Shown: positions 1 through 8,838, numbered from the stretch's first letter. The stretch is DNA of 46,578 nucleotides from Liquorilactobacillus vini DSM 20605 (GCF_000255495.1 NZ_AHYZ01000130.1:1-46578); one strand, 5' to 3'. Notes: generated by a model not told the origin, from the sequence alone. Translations and numbers: made by a program.

Positions 1-9
1 TCAGCATAA

Positions 10-53
10 AACAAAAATTGGTACTAGGATAGAAAAATTTCTATCAGTACCAA
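10..53 (-). terminator. Rho-independent terminator of the polyphosphate operon
   Basis: Read on the minus strand, a long near-perfect hairpin has arms at 46-53 and 18-25 (TTGGTACT/AGTACCAA), extended inward by GATAGAAA/TTTCTATC. It is followed by a T-rich run. It lies directly downstream of ppx and closes the operon. Confidence 0.85.
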
Positions 54-91
54 ATATTATAGAACCAAATTATTCCTGAATTTACGGCTGT

Positions 92-1051
92 TTAATAGTT
101 ATTTTTTAATTTTTTTGGTGGATAATCATTTGCCGCTAGATAATTAAAAAGGGCACCATCACGCAAGCCACAATTAGAAAACAAGATTTTGGGGATATGT
201 AAAACTCGTAGCAACAGTGAAATAGGGATCAAGCCGCCGACAATGACATCAGCTCGAACTTTAGCTAAGCCAGGGATGTCTTCACGCTGTTGGCGATCAA
301 GGTTAACTAAATTAGCAAAAATATCAACTGCTTGGCTGCCTGACAGTTGAAAGCCATGGAGACTTGGCAATTCATCACTTTCACTTTCCTTGTGGCGAGC
401 AATCTTGGCTAAAGTTCGATTGCTGCCGCCCAGAGCAACTAAGTTTGATTTGTGAGCATCAAGTATCCAATCAATATCAGTTAATTTTTGTTCAACATCA
501 GTCATTGCCCGAAAGAGATTGCCCGGAGAAACTTGATTACCCAAAGCAAACTCTTGCGAAACGGTGACCGAACCAAAGGGTAAACTAATCAGATTTTGGA
601 TTTTTTGATTTTTTACATAGATCAATTCAGTACTGGCACCACCTGTGTCCATAATTAGGCACTTCTTACCAATTTTTAAAGTTTTTGAAACCCCCAAAAA
701 GTCTAAATAAGCTTCTTGATTACCAGAAATCACTTCAAATTTCACGCCAATTTTTTTCTTGACCAGTTTTAAAAATTCAGCTTGATTTTTGGCTTGGCGA
801 ACAGCTGCGGTAGCAATTGCTTCCAGATGCAGGTCAGGAAGCTGTTCGTAAACTTGTTTAAAGCTTTCGAGTGCTTTAATGGTGCGAGCTATCGGTTCAG
901 GTTGCAGAACTTTTTCTTCACCCATATTTTCTGACAGGCGAACCATTTCCTTTAACTGATGGGTAACAATAAAACTGCCATCTGGATTGATTTGCGAGAT
1001 TTTTAGTCGAATTGAATTTGAACCTAAGTCAATGACTGCAAAATTGACCAT
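92..1051 (-). CDS. ppx: Exopolyphosphatase / Ppx-GppA family phosphatase
   Basis: This protein probably removes terminal phosphates from inorganic polyphosphate, or hydrolyses pppGpp, in the cytoplasm. The 319-residue protein has the actin-like ATPase fold signatures of the Ppx/GppA family: VIDLGSNSIRL near residue 6 (phosphate 1 loop) and MDTGGASTELIYV near residue 134 (phosphate 2 loop). The length matches short Ppx proteins without the C-terminal HD domain. The ATG follows an AAGGAGG site that overlaps the end of ppk, so the two are co-transcribed. It is the last gene of a three-gene operon. Unlike the first gene of the operon, its catalytic motifs are intact, so it is the likely active polyphosphatase. 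The choice between exopolyphosphatase and pppGpp phosphohydrolase cannot be settled from sequence; the ppk linkage favours polyphosphate. Confidence 0.9.
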   Translation of the reverse strand: MVNFAVIDLGSNSIRLKISQINPDGSFIVTHQLKEMVRLSENMGEEKVLQPEPIARTIKALESFKQVYEQLPDLHLEAIATAAVRQAKNQAEFLKLVKKKIGVKFEVISGNQEAYLDFLGVSKTLKIGKKCLIMDTGGASTELIYVKNQKIQNLISLPFGSVTVSQEFALGNQVSPGNLFRAMTDVEQKLTDIDWILDAHKSNLVALGGSNRTLAKIARHKESESDELPSLHGFQLSGSQAVDIFANLVNLDRQQREDIPGLAKVRADVIVGGLIPISLLLRVLHIPKILFSNCGLRDGALFNYLAANDYPPKKLKNNY

Positions 1052-1053
1052 CT

Positions 1054-3216
1054 TTATTCTTCCTCCTTAGGATCGATTTGAAATTGCAGAGGATCATCAT
1101 GATGCATCATTGGCTGGAAAACAGAATTAGCTTTGGCTTGCTGCCGGCTTTCTAACAGGACTTGATTCTTTTTCATTGCCTCTTGGACGAAGTATTCCTG
1201 CGAACTGAAAGGCTCCAGTCCGCGTCGGTCGATTCGTTCAAATTGATCACCATGCAAAACTCGTGCTTTAAGATTATCTTGCCACATTAAATTGAAAATT
1301 GAAATGATTTTAGCCTTGATTTCTGATTGCAGAGCTGGAAAAAGCAATTCAACACGGCGATCGAGATTACGAGTCATCATATCAGCGCTTGATAAATAGA
1401 CATCTTCATTACCCTGATTGTAGAAATAATAGATTCGACTGTGCTCTAAAAAGCGGCCAACGATCGAGTGAACTTCAATGTTTTCACTGATTCCAGGCAG
1501 ATCATTTTTTAGACAGCAAATTCCCCGGACAATCAATTTTATTTTGACGCCAGCTGCCGAGGCTTGATAGAGTTTTTCAATAATTTTTTGATCAGAAAGT
1601 GAGTTCATTTTCATCCGAATTTCAGCTGTTTGACCATTTTGAGCATAATTAATTTCATCATCGATTTTTCTAGAGATAAATTCACGAATCTTATGTGGTG
1701 AAATATGCAGTTTGTGAAAATAAGGTGGTTTAGCATAGCCTGACAGCATATTAAAAATATTTGAGGCATCGATTCCCATATCCAAATTGGCAGTAAAGAT
1801 TCCCATATCAGTATAAAAATTAGCTGTTACATCATTATAATTGCCTGTTCCTAAATGTAAGTAACGCCGAATTCCATCTTCTTCTCTCCGAATAACTAGT
1901 GCCATTTTACAATGAGTTTTCAGGCCAACTAGGCCATAAATTACATGGCAGCCCATTTTTTCCAATTGCTTAGCCCAACGAACGTTATTCTCCTCATCAA
2001 AGCGAGCTTTGACTTCAACTAACACGGTAACCTGTTTACCCTTTTGAGCTGCTAAACCCAAATACTTAATAATCGGTGAATTACCGGAAACTCGATAGAG
2101 AGTCATCTTGATGGCGAGGACACTTGGATCGCTAGCTGCTTGTTCAATAAAATGAACGACTGAGCTAAATGAATCATAGGGATGCTGCATTAAAAAATCA
2201 TGTTGCCGAATAGCAGCAAAAATATTTTGCCCAGGTGCTAATTGGGGATCAACGAATGCTCGAAATGGCTGATAATGTAAATCATCATGACCGGTAACTT
2301 TACCAGGTAATTTTTTCAAAAAGGTTAAATCAATCGGCCCATTGATCCGGTAAACCGCACTTTGATCAACGTTAAGATTTTTAATCAGGCGATCACTGAG
2401 ATTGTGACTCATCGAGGCTTCAATTTCCAAGCGCATAACTTTGCCATGCTCTCTCTTCTTTAACTGTTTTTGAACTTCGCGCAACAAGTTAGAAGTATCT
2501 TCTTCGGCTACATCCAAGTCCATATCGCGAATTACCCGGTAAGTAGCCGATTCAATTACTTGGAAACCTGGAAAGAGGGTTCCGATAAACTCTTTGATAA
2601 TTTCTTCAACTAAAATAAAGCAATTCTCTTCACGTGGCAACTTGATTAAGCGACCAAAAGTTTCAGGGATCCGAATCGTTGCAAATGGTTTATTTTTTGA
2701 ATTTTTATTTTCTTGCAATCTGATAGCTAAGTTTAATGAATTATTGCTGATAAAAGGAAATGGACGCGATGAATCATCTGCCAGTGGAGTAAGGACCGGA
2801 TAGAGGTCGTCATTAAAATAGCGGTGCAAGGAATGATGCTGTTCATCAGTGATATTTTTGATTTTAGCAATTTTGATCTTCTCTTTTTCTAGCTGTGGCA
2901 GCAGTGAGCGATTATAAGTATTGTAGCGTTTGACCACCATCTGCTGTTCTAGTAAGTTAATGGCATCAATTTGCTGTTTGGGCGTCATTCCTGAAGCGTC
3001 AGTTGTTTTAATACCAACAGAATACATCTTATTTAACGAAGCTACTCGGACCATAAAAAACTCATCGACATTGCTTTGAGTGATCCCTAAAAAATTTACG
3101 CGTTCTAATAATGGATTTTCTGGATCACGGGCCTCTTCAAGTACTCGGCCATTAAAATCTAGCCAGCTGAGTTCGCGATTTTTAAAATATGAATGTTTAT
3201 CAAATTTTTTAATCAA
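1054..3216 (-). CDS. ppk: Polyphosphate kinase 1
   Basis: This enzyme reversibly polymerises the gamma phosphate of ATP into polyphosphate. The 720-residue protein is of normal PPK1 length. It has the N-terminal FKNRELSWLDFNGRVLEEA segment, the HLGTGNYND motif, and the histidine of KTHCKMALV at residue 435, which corresponds to the autophosphorylated His of E. coli PPK1. A second conserved His lies in FLEHSRIYYF. Its start overlaps the stop of the upstream Ppx/HD-like gene by 4 bp, and ppx follows after 2 bp, so the three genes form a tight operon. The same ppk arrangement flanked by two Ppx-type genes is known in Lactobacillus casei. Confidence 0.96.
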   Translation of the reverse strand: MIKKFDKHSYFKNRELSWLDFNGRVLEEARDPENPLLERVNFLGITQSNVDEFFMVRVASLNKMYSVGIKTTDASGMTPKQQIDAINLLEQQMVVKRYNTYNRSLLPQLEKEKIKIAKIKNITDEQHHSLHRYFNDDLYPVLTPLADDSSRPFPFISNNSLNLAIRLQENKNSKNKPFATIRIPETFGRLIKLPREENCFILVEEIIKEFIGTLFPGFQVIESATYRVIRDMDLDVAEEDTSNLLREVQKQLKKREHGKVMRLEIEASMSHNLSDRLIKNLNVDQSAVYRINGPIDLTFLKKLPGKVTGHDDLHYQPFRAFVDPQLAPGQNIFAAIRQHDFLMQHPYDSFSSVVHFIEQAASDPSVLAIKMTLYRVSGNSPIIKYLGLAAQKGKQVTVLVEVKARFDEENNVRWAKQLEKMGCHVIYGLVGLKTHCKMALVIRREEDGIRRYLHLGTGNYNDVTANFYTDMGIFTANLDMGIDASNIFNMLSGYAKPPYFHKLHISPHKIREFISRKIDDEINYAQNGQTAEIRMKMNSLSDQKIIEKLYQASAAGVKIKLIVRGICCLKNDLPGISENIEVHSIVGRFLEHSRIYYFYNQGNEDVYLSSADMMTRNLDRRVELLFPALQSEIKAKIISIFNLMWQDNLKARVLHGDQFERIDRRGLEPFSSQEYFVQEAMKKNQVLLESRQQAKANSVFQPMMHHDDPLQFQIDPKEEE

Positions 3217-4721
3217 TTTAAACGCCTCCGTTGCTTCAAAACAGGTTTGATTCCATAAACTTCAGTGAAAAGGGTCGATTTATTTTTAAAAGACCATTTT
3301 TCCAAGGAAATATTTTGCGTGGCATAAGCATAGATAATTAGTTGTTCTGTTTGTAGAGAAACTGAGATTTTTTGGATTTTTTCTTCCCGCGAATCATCTA
3401 AGGCATCCGCTAGACGCAAAATAGCAGCAAGTTTAGCAACTTTCATCTGAACATTTGGTGCTAAACGTTGAAAATGCGGTTCATCAATGGCTGGAGATTC
3501 GCTACTATGATAACGGGAAACTTCAGCAATTAGTTGATTTTCTTCATCAGAGAGGCCAATAATTTTGTTGGCTTCCAGAATGTAGGCTGAATGTCGGTAA
3601 TGACCTTGCTGATTGATATAATTTCCAACATCATCAACTGTTGCAGCAATTTGTAACAGTAACCGTTCGCGTTTGCCTAAGTGATGAAGCCGTTTGAGTT
3701 GGTCAAACATGTGCAACGCTAAACCAGTTACAACTTTTCGATGTGAATGACTCGTCAAATAGCGATTAGCCATGTTTTCAGTTGACGTAATGATAATCTC
3801 ATTTAAGTCTTGTTTCAAATAACGATTTTTTTTGGCTTGTTCAATTGCTAAGCCATCAGAAACTGTAATATTGCTTAAAATAATTTTTTTAACGCCTAAT
3901 AACTGGGTCATCTTTTCAATCAAGATAAAATAAGGTTTTAGTCGATTAACAATGTGTTCGTCAATGTCAAAATAATCAATTAAAAATTGTTCCGAGGAAT
4001 GGATTACCATATCATACAATTGTTGAAATTTAGCAATTGACAAAACAGCAGTATCCTTTTCAGGGGAGATAAATTTGTGGCTCAAAGCACTGGCATCTTG
4101 TAAGATCAAATTAGCTGCTTGATCGCTTCGCATAAGATTATGCCGTAAGTTCTCTAATTTACTGCCGATATAGTCATCGATAACTTCAATTGGATCATTG
4201 GGATTCAAGTCGATGATACTAGCCAAATCTTCCAAATGAGCTGAGCCAAGATCAATATTCCAAGTTGAAATGAATTTCTTTAATTTGAATTGGGAAAGTG
4301 AAACCTTTTCAGATCCTAAGCTTAAAAGAAAAGTTTGGTTATCAGTTAATTGCTTAAAATTATCAATGTGAGTAATGATTCCGATTGCCTTGTAATAAGT
4401 TAGTTGACTGGTATTTAACCAATGAACATGGATATTATTACGGACAAAAATTTGTTCACCTAAGTAACGCGCGCTTACATCATCTAATGATTGCTGATTT
4501 CCCCAAAGTCGATAATTTTTAACGCCGTAATCTTTTAGCAAGCGCTGAAATCCCTTTAGTTTGTCGGAAATCAAACTAGCATTTTGCGGATAATGATCAT
4601 CAGTCGGTTGAAAGAAATATCCATTGGCATTTTCAATCAACTTTAAAGTCTTTAAATCGATGATTGATAATTTGATTTGCTTAGGTGTTAAATAAATTAC
4701 ACCGAATAACTTGTTTGCCAT
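3213..4721 (-). CDS. Degenerate Ppx/GppA-like protein with C-terminal HD-like domain
   Basis: This protein has the domain plan of a long exopolyphosphatase: two actin-like lobes (about 1-290) and an HD-type helical domain (about 300-480). The key motifs are altered. The DxGSNS phosphate loop reads GVIYLTPKQ (residues 7-15), and the second loop, normally DIGGGS, reads FLLSLGSEKVSL (131-142). The HD motif reads TVDDVGNYI (from about 361), with Asp where the family has His; GHYRHS and LRLADALDDSR are kept. I infer loss of polyphosphatase catalysis and a possible regulatory or binding role for PPK or Ppx. It is the first gene of the operon. The ATG at 4721 is preferred over an in-frame GTG at 4730 because GAGGTGAGG lies just upstream of the ATG. 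Confidence 0.75.
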   Translation of the reverse strand: MANKLFGVIYLTPKQIKLSIIDLKTLKLIENANGYFFQPTDDHYPQNASLISDKLKGFQRLLKDYGVKNYRLWGNQQSLDDVSARYLGEQIFVRNNIHVHWLNTSQLTYYKAIGIITHIDNFKQLTDNQTFLLSLGSEKVSLSQFKLKKFISTWNIDLGSAHLEDLASIIDLNPNDPIEVIDDYIGSKLENLRHNLMRSDQAANLILQDASALSHKFISPEKDTAVLSIAKFQQLYDMVIHSSEQFLIDYFDIDEHIVNRLKPYFILIEKMTQLLGVKKIILSNITVSDGLAIEQAKKNRYLKQDLNEIIITSTENMANRYLTSHSHRKVVTGLALHMFDQLKRLHHLGKRERLLLQIAATVDDVGNYINQQGHYRHSAYILEANKIIGLSDEENQLIAEVSRYHSSESPAIDEPHFQRLAPNVQMKVAKLAAILRLADALDDSREEKIQKISVSLQTEQLIIYAYATQNISLEKWSFKNKSTLFTEVYGIKPVLKQRRRLN

Positions 4722-4888
4722 TGACCTCACCTCATGAACTTAGCTGATTAAAGAACTCCTTAAATTAATTCTAACATGTGGAAGGAAGATGGAATGAAAA
4801 AAATTTGTAAATTTATAAAATATACCTTAATTACTGACAAAGAGCTTAGTTTCATGGTATGATGCAAAAGGTAAATTCTATTTTACTG

Positions 4889-4916
4889 TACATTAAGTAA
4901 TTTGTTATAGTATAAT
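4889..4916 (+). promoter_or_regulatory. Candidate ddl promoter
   Basis: A consensus TATAAT at 4911-4916 lies about 48 bp before the ddl start. The best -35 is only TACATT at 4889-4894 with a 16-bp spacer. It lies in the 240-bp divergent gap between the polyphosphate operon and ddl, which otherwise shows no recognisable feature. Confidence 0.45.
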
Positions 4917-4963
4917 AAATCCAGCCGTATAATAAGAAAATTTTGATAGGAATGGAATATACA

Positions 4964-6106
4964 ATGGAAAAAAAGAAATTGCACATTGCGCTATTTTTTG
5001 GCGGTAATTCATCTGAACATGATGTTTCAAAAAGATCTGCTCATAATGTTTATGATGGTTTAGATAAAAATAAATACGACGTTTCAGTTTTTATGTTTGC
5101 CAAAAATGGTTATTTGTTAGGTAATCAGGACTCAATGCGAATTTTTAATGGGGAACCGGAAGATCAAGTATTAGCAGAAATTATGCCAAAAATTGATTTT
5201 TCTAATCCATTAGCTAATATTCAGAATATTTCTGAGGTCAAAGATATTGATGTCTTTTTACCAGTAATTCATGGCAATATGGGTGAAGATGGAACAGTCC
5301 AAGGGTTATTTAGATTATTAAATAAGCCTTGGGTCGGCAGTGGGATCACTTCTTCGGGAGTTTCTTTTGATAAAGATCTGACTAAGCAGTTGCTGACCCT
5401 TCATGGTATTCGGAATACTAAATATGTCGTAGCAACTCCTGAAACCAAATCAGAATTTACTTATCAAAGCTGCAGTGAAAAATTAGGTAAGATCTTATTT
5501 ATTAAGCCTGCGCGGCAGGGATCATCGGTTGGTATTCATAAGGTTGCCAATCAGCTTGACTTTGACCAGGCACTTGCTGATGCATTCCAGTATGATTATA
5601 AGGTAATGATTGAAGAAGCTATTGATCATCCGCGGGAAATTGAGTGCTCGGTTTTGGGCAATCGGGTGGCTAAAGCTTCTAAACTTGGTGGCATTGAAGT
5701 GCCAGCTGGTGACAAGTTCTATGATTATAATAATAAATTTGTGGATGCTTCGGGTGTTGTTTTTGATTTGCCAGTTGATTTGCCGGACAAGTTGGCGGCT
5801 GAAATTACTCAAATGTCATTAGATGCTTTCCGTGTTTTGGATAATCGCGGTTTAGCTCGAATGGATTTCTTAGTCGATCAAAATGATGTTCCTTATTTTG
5901 GTGAAGTTAATACTTTACCAGGCTTTACGAACATTTCGCTGTATCCGCAATTGTGGAAGGTTAGTGGCATTGGTTATAGTGAATTGCTTGATAAATTGAT
6001 CAAATTAGCAATTGAAGAATTTAATGACAATGCCAAATTGCATTATGATTTTGTTGAGTTAGGTCAAGAAAAACTGCCGAATTCAATCAAAAAAGTTAAC
6101 GATTAG
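4964..6106 (+). CDS. ddl: D-alanine ligase, D-Ala-D-Lac type
   Basis: This ATP-grasp ligase makes the terminal depsipeptide or dipeptide of the peptidoglycan precursor. Visible signatures are FGGNSSEHDVS at the N-terminus (the Glu that binds the first D-Ala), the ATP-grasp segment KPARQGSSVGI, and MDFLVDQNDVPYFGEVNTLPG near the end, with its Mg-binding residues. In the omega loop, FYDYNNKFVDAS has Phe (residue 259) where D-Ala-D-Ala ligases have Tyr (Tyr216 in E. coli DdlB). In Leuconostoc the equivalent Phe261 confers D-lactate use and vancomycin resistance, so I infer a D-Ala-D-Lac ligase. The ATG at 4964 is chosen because GGAATGGA precedes it; an in-frame TTG at 4943 has no good site. The 380-residue length is normal. 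The gene is transcribed alone and ends at a hairpin. Confidence 0.93.
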   Translation: MEKKKLHIALFFGGNSSEHDVSKRSAHNVYDGLDKNKYDVSVFMFAKNGYLLGNQDSMRIFNGEPEDQVLAEIMPKIDFSNPLANIQNISEVKDIDVFLPVIHGNMGEDGTVQGLFRLLNKPWVGSGITSSGVSFDKDLTKQLLTLHGIRNTKYVVATPETKSEFTYQSCSEKLGKILFIKPARQGSSVGIHKVANQLDFDQALADAFQYDYKVMIEEAIDHPREIECSVLGNRVAKASKLGGIEVPAGDKFYDYNNKFVDASGVVFDLPVDLPDKLAAEITQMSLDAFRVLDNRGLARMDFLVDQNDVPYFGEVNTLPGFTNISLYPQLWKVSGIGYSELLDKLIKLAIEEFNDNAKLHYDFVELGQEKLPNSIKKVND

Positions 6107-6132
6107 TCTTTTCACCAAAAAAAGTTAAAAAA

Positions 6133-6185
6133 TATGGCCAGTTAATCAATTGCTCTCAGGTTTTGGTTAACTGGCCATTTATTTG
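6133..6185. terminator. Bidirectional terminator between ddl and the Usp gene
   Basis: Arms ATGGCCAGTTAA (6133-6144) and TTAACTGGCCAT (6167-6178) pair perfectly over 12 bp around a 22-nt loop. A T-rich tail follows on the plus strand and A-rich sequence precedes the hairpin, so it can serve both convergent genes. Confidence 0.8.
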
Positions 6186-6229
6186 TCAATTAAAGATTTT
6201 TTAAGTGAAATAATTAAGCTAATTCATGA

Positions 6230-6718
6230 CTATTTCTTTGATTTTTTCTCATTTAGGACGGGTTTATTATCTAAGTCAGTCCTAACTACTAAAACATCAC
6301 ATGCTGCAGTTCGTGTTACGTATTCAGTAACTGAACCGATTAATAAACGTTCAACAGCATTTAACCCAGTTGCCCCGATCATAATTAAGTCAATATCTTT
6401 GTCTGCCGGGACTTCTTTAGCAATAATTACTTTAGGAGCGCCATATTCGATTGAATAATCAACGTTTTTTAAACCAGCTTTTTGAGCTTCTGCAACATAT
6501 TTTTCCAGTGTCTTTTTAGCAGTTTCAGTAACCTGTTCAACCATTGCCGTGTCAAAGCTGGAAATATTTTGAAAAGCTCGTGTGTCAACAACATGCAGCA
6601 AATGAAGTTTAGCACTATCACCATTGCGGCGAGTTACTGCCACGGCTTTTTTAAAAGCTAATTCGGCTTCTTTTGAACCATCGATTGGTACTAAAATGTT
6701 GTTATATTGTTGTAGCAT
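6230..6718 (-). CDS. Universal stress protein, UspA family
   Basis: This is a small cytoplasmic nucleotide-binding stress protein. The single Usp domain covers the whole 162 residues. It starts with YNNILVPIDGSKEAELAF and carries the ATP-binding signature G-2x-G-9x-G-S in GATGLNAVERLLIGS (C-terminal third), which marks the ATP-binding subclass. The ATG at 6718 is preferred to the GTG at 6727 because AAAGGGTG lies 8 nt upstream of it. It is followed, after the hairpin, by convergent ddl. A small membrane-protein gene lies upstream on the same strand about 60 bp away. The physiological partner cannot be told from sequence. Confidence 0.92.
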   Translation of the reverse strand: MLQQYNNILVPIDGSKEAELAFKKAVAVTRRNGDSAKLHLLHVVDTRAFQNISSFDTAMVEQVTETAKKTLEKYVAEAQKAGLKNVDYSIEYGAPKVIIAKEVPADKDIDLIMIGATGLNAVERLLIGSVTEYVTRTAACDVLVVRTDLDNKPVLNEKKSKK

Positions 6719-6786
6719 AATTATCACCCTTTCTGTTATCCAATTCTATTGTACGTTATTTCGCCAAAATTTACAAAACTAAAAAT

Positions 6787-7083
6787 CTAGTTATTTTTTG
6801 GAAAGAAAACTAGGATAATGAATGGTAACAGTGTGACCAAGATAGCATCAATAATTAGCATTGCCACTAGAAAGATCATTGCCTGGGCCAGCAAAACTCC
6901 CAAAGTTATGACAGCTAAAATAATCAAAAGACTGCCAATCCAGCTCAAAAGTTTGATCGAATATTGATTATTGACCTTTTTTTGTGTTAAAAGGTTAATT
7001 TTTCGATGGCGTAATAAATAACCTCCCAGAATAAATAAAATAATAATTAAAATAATTGTTAGAATATAAATTAAAGAATTCAT
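6787..7083 (-). CDS. Small membrane protein of unknown function
   Basis: I do not recognise this 98-residue protein. An N-terminal hydrophobic helix spans about residues 4-24, followed by a basic loop (RHRKINLLTQKK). A long hydrophobic stretch at about 44-94 could form two more transmembrane helices and ends in FFPKNN. The positive-inside rule puts the basic loop in the cytoplasm. The ATG follows an AAAGG site at normal spacing, and codon use resembles the neighbours, so it is probably a real gene. It lies between a Usp gene and the 6S RNA on the same strand. No catalytic motif is visible. Confidence 0.7.
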   Translation of the reverse strand: MNSLIYILTIILIIILFILGGYLLRHRKINLLTQKKVNNQYSIKLLSWIGSLLIILAVITLGVLLAQAMIFLVAMLIIDAILVTLLPFIILVFFPKNN

Positions 7084-7111
7084 GTTCAGCCTTTCATACT
7101 ATGATTTTATT

Positions 7112-7155
7112 AAACAAAAGGGCTGACAACAAAACAATTAGTTTCGTTACAGCCC
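7112..7155 (-). terminator. Terminator of the probable 6S RNA gene
   Basis: On the minus strand, GGGCTG (7155-7150) pairs with CAGCCC (7125-7120), and an extended inner stem is built from AACgAAAC and GTTTtGTT. A T-rich tail at 7119-7112 follows. Confidence 0.75.
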
Positions 7156-7340
7156 GCATCCGTTTAATGCCGTTAATCATCTCTGTAGTTGAACCCGCTG
7201 TCAAAGCAGGTGGTATCTAGTAGATTTACCGCTAACTTCCTATCAAGGTAGGCCTGTTATTAATAAACTATTCCAGAAACCAAAATGTTAGGTGTTCGGT
7301 CAACCTTACATGTTGAGATAACGCGTACATTCCAGATTTA
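7112..7340 (-). ncRNA. ssrS: Probable 6S RNA
   Basis: The roughly 230-bp gap between rarA and the membrane-protein gene lacks a plausible ORF but has its own sigma-A promoter (TTGAAA, 17 bp, TAAAAT) and its own strong terminator, both on the minus strand. The transcript would start near 7339. Position supports 6S RNA: a 6S gene sits close to the rarA homologue in Bacillus and in other Firmicutes. The function would be binding and inhibiting the housekeeping RNA polymerase holoenzyme. I did not prove the closing stem and central bubble by hand. The mature 3' end may lie before the terminator hairpin. Confidence 0.65.
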
Positions 7341-7345
7341 TATTA

Positions 7346-7374
7346 ATTTTATCATGAATTATCTTTTTTTTCAA
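7346..7374 (-). promoter_or_regulatory. Promoter of the probable 6S RNA, overlapping the rarA stop codon
   Basis: TTGAAA (minus strand, 7374-7369) and TAAAAT (7351-7346) are separated by exactly 17 bp. The -35 box is within the last codons of rarA and the -10 immediately follows the rarA TGA. Confidence 0.65.
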
Positions 7375-8671
7375 TTTTGCTCTTAAGTGCTGCAAGTTGC
7401 TGTTGCTGACTAGTTTTTAAGCGTTGATACCGTTCCTTCAGAGCTAGCTCATAACGACTGTTGCCCTTGGGTCGAAAATATGAATGATTTTTTAACTTAC
7501 TTGGTAAATACTGTTGCGCTACCCAGTCATGCTCGAAATCATGCGGGTATTTATAATCAAGGCCATGACCTAACTGCTTAGCTCCTTGATAATGGGCGTC
7601 TTTTAAATAGGGTGGAATTTCACCATAATTGCCCTTCTTTAACTCAGTAAGTGCCTGATCAATTGCTGAAATAGCTGCATTTGATTTCGGTGATAAACAT
7701 AATTCAATAACCGCGGCTGCCAGTGGAATTCGAGCTTCAGGCAAACCAATTTTTTCCGCAGCGGTAACTGCCGCAACCGTGTGAGCAGCCGCACTGGGAT
7801 TTGCGAGGCCAATATCTTCGTAAGCAATTGTCAACAACCGGCGATTAGCACTGATCAAATCGCCAGCAGCCAACAAACGGGCTAAGTAATGCAAAGCAGC
7901 ATCAGTATCTGATCCACGAATTGACTTTTGAAAAGCTGAAACCACATCATAGTGTGCATCACCATCTTTATCCTGGACTAAAGCCTTATGCTGTAAGCAC
8001 TCCTCAATAATTTGCAAAGTTAAATAGATTTTGCCCTGCTGATTAGTAGGCGTGGACTTGGTAGCTAGTTCTAAGGCATTCAAGACGCTCCTTAGATCAC
8101 CATGAGTTGCTTGAGCTAAAAAGTTTTTAGCGGAGGGATCAAGTTCAATTTTTGATTGGCCTAAGCCGCGTTCTTTGTCAGCCAAAGCCCGGTCAATGGC
8201 CAATTTGATTTCAGCTTCATTCAATGGCTTGACTTCGAAAATTTGTGTTCGACTACGGATAGCTGGGCTGATTGCAATGTAAGGATTTTCTGTCGTGGCG
8301 CCAATTAAAATAATTCGCCCGTTTTCTAAATGTGGCAGTAGAAAATCCTGCTTGGGTTTCGTTAAGCGATGGATTTCATCAAGCAGCAAGATTACTGTCC
8401 CACTCAATTTGGCTTCGGCTGCGACTGCCTCTAAGTCTTTTTTTGAATCAGTCGCGGCATTGACCGTTCGCAGAGCATATTTGGTTGAACCAGCAATGGC
8501 ACTAGCAATACTGGTTTTGCCGGTACCAGGCGGTCCATAAAGAATCATTGACGATAACATTTTAGCAGTGACCATCCGTCGAATAATTTTTCCCGGGCCG
8601 ACCAAATGCTGTTGACCGATTACTTCATCAATTGAACGTGGTCGCATTCGATAAGCAAGTGGCTTATTCAT
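7352..8671 (-). CDS. rarA: Replication-associated recombination protein A (AAA+ ATPase)
   Basis: RarA/MgsA is an AAA+ ATPase, related to clamp loaders, that acts at stalled replication forks. The 439-residue protein is of family length. It has Walker A GPPGTGKTS near residue 45, Walker B LLLDEIHR near residue 95, sensor 1 GATTENPY, the arginine-finger region AIRSRTQIF, and the C-terminal tetramerisation domain (KNAHYQGAKQLGHG-like region near 365). The ATG has an AAGGAG site 8 nt upstream. It is a single-gene unit divergently placed from the GshF-like gene. The 6S RNA promoter is embedded at its 3' end. Confidence 0.95.
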   Translation of the reverse strand: MNKPLAYRMRPRSIDEVIGQQHLVGPGKIIRRMVTAKMLSSMILYGPPGTGKTSIASAIAGSTKYALRTVNAATDSKKDLEAVAAEAKLSGTVILLLDEIHRLTKPKQDFLLPHLENGRIILIGATTENPYIAISPAIRSRTQIFEVKPLNEAEIKLAIDRALADKERGLGQSKIELDPSAKNFLAQATHGDLRSVLNALELATKSTPTNQQGKIYLTLQIIEECLQHKALVQDKDGDAHYDVVSAFQKSIRGSDTDAALHYLARLLAAGDLISANRRLLTIAYEDIGLANPSAAAHTVAAVTAAEKIGLPEARIPLAAAVIELCLSPKSNAAISAIDQALTELKKGNYGEIPPYLKDAHYQGAKQLGHGLDYKYPHDFEHDWVAQQYLPSKLKNHSYFRPKGNSRYELALKERYQRLKTSQQQQLAALKSKIEKKDNS

Positions 8672-8838
8672 AGTTATGCTCCTTCATTGGTTAAATTAGT
8701 TTTTTGAGTATGTTGATTTAACTGAAAATCAGCTAGAGAATTGCTAATTTTTTAATAATTTAGTTTAAAATAATAGAACTTTCACTAGATGTTAGTTGGT
8801 AAGCATTTAGTGATTCACCCCTAAATTAACTCAGTTTA

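Noticed and set aside
6183..6458. 91-residue plus-strand ORF opposite the Usp gene
   Set aside because: It lies antisense to a clear Usp coding region and its codons mirror that gene.
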